Part shown: positions 22,126 to 34,189 of the stretch, in pieces
Position numbering within the stretch: the first letter of the stretch is position 1
Layout of the letters: each line of letters opens with the position of its first letter
Notes under the pieces: generated by a model
The model's database searches: none
The model's input: the letters and a program-made list of their open reading frames with translations, nothing else
Told to the model about the DNA's origin: nothing
Translations under genes and position numbers: made by a program
Assembly (NCBI RefSeq): GCF_029867415.1
Contig: NW_026706150.1
Coordinates: 186,001 to 250,000 of the forward strand
DNA from: Vicia villosa
Taxonomy: Eukaryota; Streptophyta; Magnoliopsida; Fabales; Fabaceae
Direction: 5' to 3'
DNA length: 64,000 nucleotides

Positions 22126-22287
22126 TACGAGGATGGATCAAATTACAGATTAATTTCAAACTTTATAAATATGATTGATATGATAGTATGTTTCAATTCA
22201 ACGGTTGACTTTAAAAAATATTTATTCGAATTGAAGTTATTGAGCGAGTGTAACTTGTGGTGTAACTCTTTGGATATAATTTGATCC

Positions 22288-22289
<2 letters not shown>
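22126..22289. repeat. Diverged copy of the foldback MITE arm
   Basis: It begins GAGGATGGATCAAATTAC and ends GTGTAACTCTTTGG...TTTGATCCC, matching both termini of the element at 22373-22765 but lacking most of one arm. Confidence 0.6.

Positions 22290-22372
<83 letters not shown>
22290..22372. repeat. (TA)n microsatellite
   Basis: About 80 bp of TA ending directly at the left terminus of the foldback MITE. Confidence 0.95.
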
Positions 22373-22374
<2 letters not shown>

Positions 22375-22764
22375 AGGGATCAAATTACACCTGAAGAGTT
22401 ACACCACGAGTTACACTCGTTCAATAACTATATCTCGAATTAATATTTTATAAATTCAACCGTTGGATTGAAACATAATATCATATAGATCATACCTATA
22501 AAGTTTGAGCTTAATCTATAATGATTTACTATGTCATTGAATTACATTAAAATTAACGTTATATGAAAGCTCATTTTGACGTTAATCTTTGGATATCTTG
22601 ATGATATAGTAAATCATTATAGATTAAGCTCAAACTTTATAGGTATGATCTATATGATATTATGTTTCAATCCAACGGTTGAATTTAAAAAATATTAATT
22701 CGAGATGTAGTTATTGAACGAGTGTAACTCGTGGTGTAACTCTTCGGGTGTAATTTGATCCCTC

Positions 22765-22765
<1 letters not shown>
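22373..22765. mobile_element. Foldback MITE with arms of about 165 bp
   Basis: The left end GGAGGGATCAAATTACACC is mirrored by the right end GTGTAATTTGATCCCTCC. The arms stay complementary inward through GAGTTACACCACGAGTTACA, CAACCGTTGGATTGAAACAT and AAGCTCAAACTTTATAGGT words, leaving a loop of about 60 bp that itself contains a small inverted repeat. It is flanked on both sides by (TA)n. No ORF. TA-targeting suggests a Tc1/Mariner-like family, but the superfamily is not certain. Confidence 0.8.

Positions 22766-22767
<2 letters not shown>

Positions 22768-22843
<76 letters not shown>
22768..22843. repeat. (TA)n microsatellite
   Basis: About 75 bp of TA starting right after the foldback MITE. 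Confidence 0.95.
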
Positions 22844-22844
<1 letters not shown>

Positions 22845-22846
<2 letters not shown>

Positions 22847-23068
22847 CTCGGATAGTTTTATCACCGAGAGAAAAAATTGTGTGTTTTCAATAAAATACAA
22901 AATTGTTGTTGTTGCAGATCGAATCAATGAGTAGTGCAATTTTTTCTTCGGTGAATCTATAACGGGGGAAAAGTGACAAGTTTTCACTACGCTCTTCATT
23001 ACTTCGCATATGAAACCAATGTAAAACACTTTTTTCAACCGAGATAAAAGAGGTTTTTCGTTGTAGTG
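22845..23068 (-). mobile_element. End fragment of a CACTA-type DNA transposon
   Basis: On the minus strand 23068 begins CACTACAACGAAAAACC, a CACTA-type terminal inverted repeat, followed by subterminal words built on TCGGT/ACCGA. Only one end is seen; the sequence runs into (TA)n on the left. Confidence 0.5.
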
Positions 23069-24091
23069 TACCCACAAATACATCTATGAAAAACTAATCC
23101 GAAAATTTTGTAAAAGAGTAAAAAAACTCTAAATAAAAAAAATTGACATTTTTAATATTTTGTAAGGGTGAAGATATAATTGAAGGGGTAAAGGGTAAAT
23201 TCTCCTAAAAATAAATAAAATTTGAGATTTTATGTTTGGGCTTTTATGTTTGATATGGCCCAATAACATACTAACTGCAAAATATTGATGTTGCAAACCA
23301 AACCGATTTGATCTTTATTCTCGTTTTTACTATTTGGACAAATAAAAATGAGTTTTTGTTCTTAAAACTTCACGCCCTCATCTTTTCATCCCTAACTTCG
23401 GTCAATACTTATTTTCAAAGCAAGTAAAATTTATGTTGGAAACAACTAATTCAATGCATATTTTAGGCTACAAAATTTGTAGTATTGAGCATAGAATAAA
23501 GAGAAAGAATTAGAAAGATTATATTCAAGGCAAAGAGTGAAACCACAAGTGTTTGGACGTTGCATTCTTTCCCTATTATGTGCTTAATTATTTGGTCTGG
23601 TGACATAATAGAATGGTGGTCCATATGGACGTTGCATTTATTTTTACATTGTGTTCAATTTTTGGCTTTATACAATAATCTATGGGACGCAGAATTAATA
23701 TAGGGTGGTGTAGTCCAATTAGATATGCTTACCACGAAGCTCCAATTAGATAATACTTTGTTCTCAAATTTGTGTCTTTGTATCCCTCTCAAGGTCAATC
23801 ACATTCAATGGATCAGATACTAACGCAATCAACAAACATGAACTAGCTTAAAGAGAAATTGTGAAAAAGGAAATAGATAAGAGAGGGTGTGAAAAAGAGA
23901 TATATAAGAAATAAAATAGATTTTAACATGTCCGGCTATTAACATGTGTAGCAAGTACTACAATATTAGACTCCAAATTTTTACGGGCCCAATTTTTTAA
24001 ATTATTGGACAGAAAAAATAAAAAAAACACAAAACATCAAAAACACAAATTTGGGACCGTCATTCAAAACCGATATTTTAGAAAGGGTCAT
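23069..24091. other. Gene-free AT-rich interval
   Basis: I see no ORF with a recognisable domain and no repeat structure I can define. Confidence 0.5.
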
Positions 24092-24262
24092 GCTAACATG
24101 TGCCCTTAGGGCATATGTTAAGGATACTAAAATAAGAAAAAGTGAAATGTAATTAAATACAATAAAGTCATATTTAAAGTTTCGATATATTGAATGCACG
24201 CGTTTCAAGAAAAAAATTCTATAAATATCTCATTAACTTGTGCCCTTAGGGCACATGTTAGC
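24092..24262. mobile_element. Small MITE (171 bp) with GCTAACATGTGCCC termini
   Basis: The left end GCTAACATGTGCCCTTAGGG is mirrored by the right end CCCTTAGGGCACATGTTAGC. Each terminus also contains an internal palindrome around CCCTTAGGG. No coding capacity. Confidence 0.65.
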
Positions 24263-24420
24263 TTTTCCCTTTTAGAAACACTAAAATATAAAGATTTAGT
24301 TGATCAATTTGTTTTAAAAGTATTCGGAGAAAGACACTTTTTAAATAGTTAGAAATTTTAAGTTGTATAAATGATATTTATAGTTTGAATAATACTTTGA
24401 GTTTTTTAATGCTTCATTTG

Positions 24421-24908
<488 letters not shown>

Positions 24909-25429
24909 AGACCCATTTTGGTCTCTCACAAATATTACATGAGTCAAATTAGTCCTTCACAATAAAATAGACCCAATTTAATCCCTTATAAAATTTAACC
25001 GGATCATATAAGTCCTTCTGTTAATATTTTTTGGGTTAATATCTATTTTGCCCCCTGCCATATGGGGTGTAGTTGAAAAACCCCCTGCCAAAAAAAAAGT
25101 TTCAAGAAGTGCCTCGTAAAATTTTAGAAATTTGATTTTGAACCTTTTTTCACGCCACCTCATTAAAAAGTCTGATGTGGCAATTTTTTTTAAATTTTTT
25201 TTATTATTTTTAATGACGTGGTTGGCTTAGGTGGCATTTTTATTATTTTTAATTTATTTTAATACCACGTGGCATTTTTATTATTCACGCCACCTCATTA
25301 AAAAGTCTGATGTGGCAATTTTTTTAAATTTTTTTTTTTATTTTTAATGACGTGGTTGGCTTAGGTGGCATTTTTATTATTATTTTATTACTTAGTTTTT
25401 GAAATATTAAATATAAAAGCTCAAAAATA

Positions 25430-25505
25430 TGATCCTAGCGGTTGTTGAACCGAGGACACAAAACATACATGTCCAGTAGCATTACCACTAGGTTGCGTGT
25501 CTCTC
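25430..25505 (-). other. tRNA-like A/B-box module in left arm of element A
   Basis: The minus strand reads AACCTAGTGGTAATGCTAC, then about 30 bases later CGGTTCAACAACCG. Spacing and words resemble the Pol III A and B boxes of a tRNA, but no full cloverleaf is evident. Confidence 0.4.
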
Positions 25506-26414
25506 TTTGTTTTGTATATACCTTAGCTAAGTTATAATATTACTCTGTTAACGTTAATAACTTTAATAGTTAATTTCTAACGTTAAACTAAATTTCTAAT
25601 GTTAATTAAATTATAAAATATAAACTAAATTAATATAAATATTAATTATTATTTTATAATTTAACTAATTGATATTGTTTTCATAATAATTAGTATTATT
25701 AATTAACTGTAAACAAATATTATTACTAACGTTAATATTATAAAAATGTTTTACAAATAGTTACTGTTATTGTAAAAATAAGTCTTCATAATTTAACTAT
25801 TAACAATTAATATTATTGTAAATTATAATTTACGTTATTAGTATTAATATTTATATTAGCATTAATAATTCTAATTTAATATTAATTAAACAAATATTAA
25901 TTAAATAATAAAAATATTGTAAATTAAATATTTGTTTAGTTACTGTTAACGTTAAGCATTAATAATTAATATTACTTATATTTTAAATTAAATATAAATA
26001 TTATTTTGTAATTTAACTAATTGTAAAATATAGTTTAATTAATTGAGAAAATGCGTGGGCATAAGAATTAGCGTTAATTAGTAAAAAAATATTATTTTAC
26101 TAATTTAACTAATATTTATATATTTTATTTTATATAAATATATAAATATTAACGTTAATTAGTAAACAAATATTATTTTATTATTTTATAATGAATTTCT
26201 TAATTAATAGTTTATAATAAATATTAATTATTATTTTATAATTTAAGTAATATTAATTAATAACATTAACTAATAAATATCAACTAATAACTAATACTGT
26301 AATTATAAACTAATAATATTTATATTAATTAATTATGAAAACATTAACTAAGCTATTAACGTTAACACAGTAATATTATAACCCAGCTAAGGCAGATAAA
26401 TAACAAAAAGGAAT

Positions 26415-26482
26415 ACGTAGTCTAGTGGTAATGCTACTTTGCATGTATTCTTTGTGTCTTGGGTTCAACACCCACTAGTACC
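26415..26482 (+). other. tRNA-like A/B-box module in right arm of element A
   Basis: The plus strand reads TAGTCTAGTGGTAATGCTAC and then GGGTTCAACACCC, an inverted counterpart of the module at 25430-25505. Confidence 0.4.
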
Positions 26483-26964
26483 ATATTTTTTAGCTTTTAT
26501 ATTTAACATTAAGCCAACCACGTCATTAAAAATAATAGAAAAAATTAAAAAAAAAATTGCCACATCAGACTTTTTAATGAGGTGGCGTGAAAAAGGTTCA
26601 AAATAAAATTTCTAAAATTTTACGAGGCACTTCTTGAAACTTTTTTTTTGGCAGGGGGATTTTTCAACTACACCCCATATGGCAGGGGGCAAAATAGGTA
26701 TTAACCCTATTTTTTTTAAACCGGTTTTTCCTAGTTTTAAGCCTTGACTGGATTGTCAAGTTGGATTTTATTTTATTTTCATTTTTAAACAATTATAAAT
26801 TAATAATATAAAAAAGTCAAAATTGTTTCTTATAAGGAGTTGAACTCAGGCCCATGTGGTTAATCTTAAATAATTCTAAATTTAAAATAAAAAATTCAAA
26901 ATTTGTATCAATATGGTCTCGAACCTAAGTCTCTTCAGATTAAATGACACTCAATTTAATAAAA

Positions 26965-27240
26965 TAGAAATTGATTTGTCTATTTGTAAATGATAGTCAC
27001 TTTCCTAACAATAGAAATTGATTTGTTGTAAATGATAATCACTTTATTAACAATAGAAATTGATTTATCTAGTTGTAAATGATAGTCACTTTACTAACAA
27101 TAGAAATTGATTTGTCTTGTTGTAAATAATAGTCACTTTACTAACAATAGAAATTAATTTTTCTAGTTGTAAATGATAGTCACTTTATTAACGATAGAAA
27201 TTGATTTGTCTAGTTGTAAAGTGAAAATGATTTAACTTGA
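26965..27240. repeat. 47-bp tandem repeat in TIR element B1 (about 6 copies)
   Basis: TAGAAATTGATTTGTCTA-type words recur at 26965, 27012, 27054, 27101, 27148 and 27195: 47 bp apart, except one 42-bp step caused by a 5-bp deletion. Confidence 0.85.
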
Positions 27241-28084
27241 ATGGACTTGGATTTGAGACTTCATAGATAAAAATTTATGTATAAAATTTGTTAATATTAG
27301 TAGAAATCATGAAAATTACTTATTTAAAAATTACTTTATAAGAAATAATTTTGGCTTTTTTGATATTATTCATTGATAACTATTTAAAAAAGAAATTAAA
27401 ACTAAAAATTAATTTAGTATTAAAAAAATAAAAAATAAAAAAATCCAACGTGTCAGTCAAATCACGGTTTAAAAATATGAAAAGAATCAGATTAGAAGTA
27501 GAAAAAAACCGATTTGAGAAAAATATTAGCAGAAGGACTAATATGATCCGGTTAAATTTTGTAAGGCATTAAGTTGAGTCAATTATTTTGTGAGGGACTA
27601 ATTTGACTCGTGTAATATTTGTGAGGGATCAAAATGGGTCTTCACTCTAATAATAATAACAGATAAATTATAAAATAGAGTGAAGACCCATTTTAGTCCC
27701 TCACAAATTTTACACGGGTCAAATTAGTCCTTCATAATAAAATAGACTCAATTTAATCCCTTATAAAATTTAACCGGATCATATAAGTTCTTCTGTTAAT
27801 ATTTTTTTCAAACTGGTTATTTCCTAGTTTTAAACCGTGACTGGATTATGACGTTGGATTTTATTTTATTTTCATTTTTTAAAATTTTATTTTTAATTTC
27901 ATTTTTAAGCAATTATAAATTAATAATATAAAAAAGTCAAAATTATTTCTTATAAGGAGTTGAACTCAGACCCATGTGGTTAATCTTAAACAATTCTAAA
28001 TTTAAAATAAAAAATACAAAATTTGTATAAATATGGTCTCGAACCTAAGTCTCTTCAGATTAAATGACAGAAAATTTAATAAAA

Positions 28085-28344
28085 TAGAAATTGATTTGTC
28101 TATTTGTAAATGATAGTCATTTTACTAACAATAGAAATTGATTTGTCTAGTTGTTATTGATAATCACTTTACTAACCGTAGAAATTGATTTGTCTAGTTG
28201 TAAATGATAATCACTTTATTAACAATAGAAATTGATTTATCTAGTTGTAAATGATAGTCACTTTACTAACAATAGAAATTGATTTGTCTTGTTGTAAACA
28301 ATAGTCACTTTATTAACGATAGAAATTGATTTGTCTAGTTGTAA
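28085..28344. repeat. 47-bp tandem repeat in TIR element B2
   Basis: The same TAGAAATTGATTTGTCTAGT repeat as in B1, again about six units, ending where the MITE is inserted. Confidence 0.8.
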
Positions 28345-28900
28345 GACCATTTACAATGGGGGTGTTGAAAAAATTATTCAATAGTTGAATGTCTACAATG
28401 GTTTGTTGAATGAGGTGTTTAATGTGATGTGGATTAATTTGTGTTGAAAAGATTCAACATGTTGAATGAGAAAAAAGTGGGGCCACATGCAACACTTTAC
28501 ACAATTTTATTGGTTGTTGTGATTATTTAGATTTTATTTTCTTTTAATCATTTAAAATTAATTATTTCATAGTAAATAAATTTTTTATTTATTTTTATTT
28601 TTATCAAAATTCATTATTTTTTTCCCTCTATAAATAGAGACTTGGTTCATTTGATTTGGACTCATAAAAAAATTCACTTTTAATTGATAATAGATATTAA
28701 TATATAATCATAAAAACAAAACTTTAAAAGAAAATAAGAATATGATGTGGGGTAGGGTGTTGAATTTTATTAAACAAAACCATTGTAGTGAAAAAAAATT
28801 GAATAGGTGTTGAATTATTAGGTGGAAGAGAGAGAAGATGATGTGGAAGATAAAAAGTGAAAAAGTAGGGTGTTGAATAATGTAACCATTGTACATAGTC
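28345..28900. mobile_element. PIF/Harbinger (Tourist-like) MITE
   Basis: The left end GACCATTTACAATGG and the inverted right end GACTATGTACAATGG form imperfect terminal repeats. A TAA triplet flanks each side, and the empty site in B1 has a single TAA. A 3-bp TAA/TTA duplication is characteristic of this superfamily. The interior carries repeated GTTGAAT words. No transposase. Confidence 0.85.
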
Positions 28901-29319
28901 TAAAGTGAAAATCATTTAACTTGAAGGAACTTGGATTTGAGATCTCATAGATAAAAATTTATGTATAAAATTTGTTAATATTAGTAGAAATAATGAAAAT
29001 TACTTATTTAAAAATTACTTTATAAGAAATAATTTTGGTTTTTTTATATTATTCATTGATAACTGTTTAAAAATGAAATTAAAAATAAAAATTAATTTAG
29101 TATTTAAAAAATAAAAAAATTTAACGTGTCAGTCCAGTCACGGTTTAAAAGTATGAAAGAACCGGTTTAGAAGTAGAAAAAAATCGATTTGAGAAAAATA
29201 TTAACAGAAGGACTAATATGATCCGGTTAAATTTTATAAGGGATTAAGTTGGGTCAATTTTTTTGTGAGGGACTAATTTGACTCGTGTATTTGTGAGGGA
29301 CCAAAATGGGTCTTCACTC

Positions 29320-31165
29320 TTATAAATATTAATTATAATACTACTTTTTCTTTTTTATTCAACTCCTAACTCTATTTGATGCTAAAGATGTCAATTTTTT
29401 TTTTGTAAATAGAGATTCATAGTGTGAATGGAGTAGTAACATATTTTAAATTTTTTGATTCCATTATGGGATGAAAGAAGAATGTAAAGAAAGAGGGTAA
29501 TAATAGGGAGGGAGCATTTTGAGCGCTGAAACCAACGTAAGAGTCTGGTTAATTGCAGCTTTAGCATTTTCTCTCTCCAATGTCTTGTCTAATTTCCAAC
29601 TTTCTCTTTCTTCTTCTGCTTCATTTCAGTGCTTTTGTCCTCACTCTCGCTGCCCCTGCCCACTCTCTGTCTAGGGTTTTCTCTCTCCAGTTCACTTCTC
29701 ATGTGTCAGATACACACCAAGCTAGCTCTAGTATCTCTAGTGTAGTGCTCCTAAAGTAGTTAGGCACTTTGTAACCATCCATCCCCCTTTGCGATCCATC
29801 CTTCTTCATGAGAGTATCTTCTCACTTTTTCTTGCTTTGTTGTCATCAATTAACCTTTTTTCGTTTTCATTTTTTGGTTATGGATGCTACTAGTAACAAT
29901 TGTCGTATTTTTTTTTGTTTTGAAATTTTTATATCTTTTATTTTAGAGTCTTTTTGATTTTGCAGTGAATTTTTTTTATTATATTGATTATTTAAAATTA
30001 ATTCGGACTAAAATTAAGTTAAATAAAATAACTTTTGTTTAGATAAATTTTTATAAGAAGATTTTAACACTATATTTCGGTAAAAAAATACGTTTATATT
30101 AAAAGACTAAGAATTTTGATTTAATATAAAATCAACTTTATTAAAAACAGTCGGATATATTAAAATATTTTTATATATTTAAAATCAATTTTACAAGTTT
30201 TTAGAATCAATCAATTTTATATATTTAGAATCAATTTTATATATTTAGAATCAATTAATTTCATATATTTAAAATTAATTTTACAAATTTTAAGTATGTA
30301 TACTTCAAAAGTGAAATAAATATATATACTAAAAAAATTTGTTTCAAAATAAAGTGACCTTAGTTTAAATTGTTTTTGAATTGTGTATCATTTACATGAG
30401 AACATAATATTTTATGTAAATAAAACTATTAGTTTTAATAAATTTATTTTATAAAGCTAATTTTAATTAAAAGTAAATTAAATATAAAAATATTTTATAT
30501 TTAAACATATTTATATAAATTTAATGGAACAATATATTTTAATATAAAAATTATTGTTAAACTTAAATAAAATAAAATAAAAATTTTAAGACAAAATCAG
30601 TTACATAAGATTAATTATACTTATTTCAAACGTGGAACCAAAATCCTGTCCTTCAGTTCTACTACACAGTATGAGAACATGGGCACAGACAAAAGAAATC
30701 TACGGTCACAAGACTACTCTATTTTTTTTTGTGAACACAAGACTTATGCCTAAGCAAAAGTACTTTTCTTTAGGCACGATTGAGTAAAGTACTTAACAGT
30801 TCAATTTACTAGAGTAAAATTGAGATTTTGCAGGGCCAAAAACACGGTGTTTGTCCAAGCAATGGTATTTGTACACATGCATATAATGAATTGGTTGAAC
30901 GTGATGACAGTCAAAATATTAAATTTAGAAAACAAAAACTGGCTATCCCAATTTGAAGCTCGTAAATTTTAATTCCTAGTAAAGATTTGAATCTACCACA
31001 AATAAATATTTTATCAAAAATTAGTAAATATGTGAAAGTTAAAATTTTTTTTGGTATTTGGTCTCTACCGCAAATATTGAGAAAAAAAACTTTGTTAGCA
31101 ACAACATTTCACAACACAAAACTCTATTAATAAATTAAATGACAGATTTCTTACGAATAATTTGT
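29320..31165. other. AT-rich interval; one leader-like segment at about 29520-29830
   Basis: Mostly AT-rich with no ORF. At about 29560-29830 the base composition changes to CT-rich with CTAGGGTTTTCTCTCTCC, which resembles a plant 5' untranslated leader with a telo-box-like word. No open frame of note follows, so this may be a promoter or leader fragment, a non-coding transcript, or an old LTR. Confidence 0.3.
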
Positions 31166-31179
31166 ATCCTTCTAGAATT

Positions 31180-31616
31180 TTTTATTTATTTATTTATTTA
31201 TTTTTTAAAAGTTGATGGTTTATAAGTACCACCAACTTGTTTACAAAGAAAATACTACATTTCCTGTTGCCAAGGATCGAACCCCAGATCAACAGCCTAC
31301 ATCCGTTCAACCAGCAAATGCCAACTGAGCTACCCCACAAGGATCGAACCCCAGATCAACAGCCTACATCCGTTCAACCAGCAAATGCCAACTGAGCTAT
31401 CCCACAAGGATCGAACCCCAGATCAACAGCCTACATCCGTTCAACCAGCAAATGCCAACTGAGCTACCCCACAAGGATCGAACCCCAGACCAACAGCCTA
31501 CACCCGCTCAACCAGCAAATGCCAACTGAGCTACCCCACAAGGATCGAACCCCGGACCAACAGCCTACACCCGCTCAACCAGTAAATGCCAACTGAGCTA
31601 CCCCACCCACCCACCC
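31180..31616 (-). mobile_element. tRNA-derived SINE with exact 14-bp target duplication
   Basis: ATCCTTCTAGAATT flanks it exactly at 31166-31179 and 31617-31630. On the minus strand it begins in G/T-rich GGGTGGGTGGG, then tRNA-like heads, a unique body of about 60-90 bp, and an A-rich tail made of AAAT repeats (plus-strand TTTATTTATT at about 31178-31205). Size, tail and target duplication fit a SINE moved by LINE machinery. The head is amplified five times. Confidence 0.85.
31272..31606 (-). repeat. Five tandem 67-bp tRNA-like SINE heads
   Basis: Copies start at 31272, 31339, 31406, 31473 and 31540, each exactly 67 bp long. On the minus strand each has GGGGTAGCTCAGTTGGC (A box) and GGGGTTCGATCC (B box). 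The copies differ by only a few bases, with the two 5'-most copies on the minus strand sharing variants such as CACCCGCTC. Confidence 0.92.
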
Positions 31617-31859
31617 ATCCTTCTAGAATTAGAAATAGAGTGAAATGCAAAAGCTGCAATGAAGTGGAGTTTCTGGTGCGGCGGAGCGGGTGCAAAGTTA
31701 ACATTTTAACGCTCAAGTCAATATGTGAAAGAGTAAAAAGTACTTAAATTCTGTTTGAAACTTGTTACTTTTTTAGACTTTTATTTTCTCCTCTCTTGTG
31801 CAATTACCTCTTTTCCCTTAAAAAATTTTGTCTTCCTGTATTTGATAACATCAGTGCAA

Positions 31860-33010
31860 TATGTTAAAAAAATCGTTGAAGAATGTAAAAGGAAACCAAA
31901 CGAATTCATTGTTTCCATCGGATGGTTCCAAATATTCTTCCACTATGTTTGTTTTTACCAAATGGTGGAGCCTAGATAAAGCTTTCCTTGAAGTGGGGAA
32001 ATCGTTGCTTTGGGGTCTCACTACACCTAGTGAAGATGACAGAATATGCAACGAGTATGGTAATTATACCATCTCTGTGTATGAATATTTTTTCTCAACT
32101 TTAGGTGTTTGCCTGCCCTTTACCGTTTTTGAGGTTGGTGTTTTTAACTACTGGATGGTGGCTCCTTCGCAACTCCATCATCGGGTTAGGCGTACATAAA
32201 GGTCTATAAATACTGGTATAAAAATTTGAAGGGAAAATCCTCTATCGCCTTGTTTTTTCACCTCTTTCGCTGCCACTAGGGTACTCTGACTCGACCAAGA
32301 GAACCGTAGTTAGTCCTCTTGGTGCCAACGATACAATTTTTTGAAGACTTTCCTGACTGCCCTTGACGGAGAATAAAACCATCTGGTATGATAATAGGAT
32401 CTTCTATTTCTTTTTAGCCTCTTTGGAACATTGCTCTTTTGGCTGCCCCTTCGGGTTTACAAGTGGATCCTGGGACTCATCCTAGTCTTTCTCGTGACCT
32501 CGAGGATTGAGTCTTTGATGATGATTGGGCATTTTTTTCAATCTCTTCAGGCAAGCTCTAAGGGAGGAGTTGAACAATCTAGCGCGATCTACTAGGAGTG
32601 CTTCTACTGCTCTAACTCTAGATGGATCTAGAAGTTGGGAGGCCCTTTGGGCGTATCGGGCACTCAACAAGAAATGTTGGTTGGAAAGGAGCGTCAACAA
32701 CTTGTATTTCCAATGAAACACATATTTAAGAGAGTTGCAGACAATTTTTGCTTCCTCTCAAGAGGTAAATAAAGTTCTAGTTCCGTTTAATCTCCCTTGT
32801 ACTGAGGGTAGCCAGGTGATGCACCTGGCGAGAGTGATGGAGAGGAAGATAAAGGCTCTCGATTATGCCTAGAAGGAGTTGGAGTTCCTGCACAGTCAAA
32901 ATGCTTCTAACCCAAGAATTGAAAGAATGTGCTTCTGCGAGCCATGGAGCGGTTACCTTGAGAATACGTTGCAACAGGTGCAACATTTTCATCGTCCACT
33001 CGTTATCTCC
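31860..33010 (+). pseudogene. Decayed gag-like fragment of an LTR retroelement
   Basis: Broken frames on the plus strand. The piece at 31861-32199 reads SEDDRICNEYGNYTISVYEY and then FEVGVFNYWMVAPSQLH, which resembles the N-terminal block of putative plant gag-like proteins common in legume retroelements (typical ...VAPSQLHP...). A downstream piece (about 32820-33010) reads like a helical tail broken by stops. Several frame changes are needed, so this is not a working gene. No enzyme motif is present. Confidence 0.45.
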
Positions 33011-34180
33011 AGGGAGAAAATCTGTTCGGGTTAGATACTTCGAGATGGGAGGGTCATATATATTCTTGAATATCCTCCTGGCTTTTTTTTGTAAGGTTTT
33101 TTTGGGCTTTGCTCTTTGGCTTGTAAACAATGTTCAGTTATATTATTACCTTTACGTGCTCCTGCATTCGATTTCATATCGAATTCCCTTTAGTTGTAAT
33201 TTTCAACTAATTGAGAATCGAGGAATGTCAGGGTTTGATTTTGTTCTTACAATGATAGAGTTTGTCTTCTATAAAGGGTATTAAAAGAAATACTTGCTTA
33301 GAGTGTAAATAACCTTAAATCTTTCGTGAAGTGATGTTTGGCCATTTTATTTACGAGCGTGCTGCATGAAGATGTACACATTATGCTAATAAGATACTGG
33401 TCTGGATAGATGCATCTATTCTTCTAATTCATAATTTTGAGGATGTACTATCTAGACGCGACCATGCCTTGAATCTACATTTACAAAAAAATGTGGGACA
33501 TGAAACCAGCTAGATGTTGATCTTGAATAGTAGCTTCGATCTCCTTTATGGTGGCGCGGGGTGGACTTGCATGGTTAGAACTCTAACACCCAAGTTATTT
33601 TAACATTCAAGATGTGTATAGTGAAATTAAAGATCAAAGATAATGTAACTTCTCATTGCATGTGAACTATTTTTATATGTTGGTTCGAATAGAGTGGGCT
33701 TTTGTTGAATTAGGCTTTGCTCAATTAGGCCTTTGGCCGGTTCAGAATAGAATATTTCCCGACCAATGGTCAATACCCCTTCCTTGACGTGATGTGAGCT
33801 CACCACTGCCTCTGGAGTGGCTAGCGAGTGGGGTGAGCACGTGATTGTCGCTTTGTGGGACATTGTCTTTATCTGTGATTTGGCAATGAGAGTATTTGAT
33901 TGCTTTAATCGTACACTTTGGGCGTTTATGATGACACTGATGAGTAATTTATGATGGGGCTTTGGTTGTTTTGGTCGTACGTTAATGAAGTTTGTGGCAA
34001 CACCATTTGACTCGTTACTACCTTTATAATCACAAGGAAGAAATAATTTAGTGAAAATTTATTTAACCAATCAGCATTACATATACAGTAAAATTTAGTG
34101 AAAATTTTGTGCTTTACATATAGAGTAAACTAAAATTAACCAATCAGCATTACCGCTGCTTATTGGATTACTTGGATGTT
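33011..34180. other. Gene-free interval
   Basis: No supported ORF or repeat. A TTTTTTTGTAAGG...TTGTAAACAATG stretch near 33080-33130 resembles the 3' end of a retroelement transcript, but this is weak. Confidence 0.35.
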
Positions 34181-34189
34181 GATCGAGTG

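Larger units (their letters stand above)
25033..26707. mobile_element. Large foldback element A (1.67 kb) inserted in B1
   Basis: The left end GGGTTAATATCTATTTTGCC is mirrored near the right end by GGCAAAATAGGTATTAACCC. The arms share CCCCTGCCATATGGGGTGTA and the ACGCCACCTCATTAAAAAG block. The left arm holds two direct copies of the latter block, about 133 bp apart. The site is flanked by TATTTTTT on both sides (8 bp), and copy B2 shows the uninterrupted site near 27800. The central 0.9 kb is very AT-rich. Each arm contains a tRNA-like A-box/B-box module. No transposase ORF. Confidence 0.75.
27678..29319. mobile_element. TIR DNA element, copy B2 (interrupted by a Harbinger-type MITE)
   Basis: The termini GAGTGAAGACCCA and TGGGTCTTCACTC are identical in type to B1, in the same orientation, only about 30 bp to its right. 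It lacks element A but holds a 556-bp insertion at 28345. Flanks TTATAAAATA and TTATAAATAT are an imperfect candidate target duplication of 9-10 bp, consistent with a Mutator-like element. Confidence 0.75.

Noticed and set aside
25430..26482. Genuine tRNA genes in element A
   Set aside because: A- and B-box words are present, but acceptor and anticodon stems do not form convincingly by eye.
31272..31606. CRISPR-like array of regular direct repeats
   Set aside because: Units are contiguous with no spacers, carry Pol III A and B boxes, sit inside a SINE with a target duplication, and the genome is a plant.
32482..33284. A possible host gene on either strand
   Set aside because: The frames are short, overlap each other on both strands, need several frameshifts, and the flanks are decayed retroelement text.
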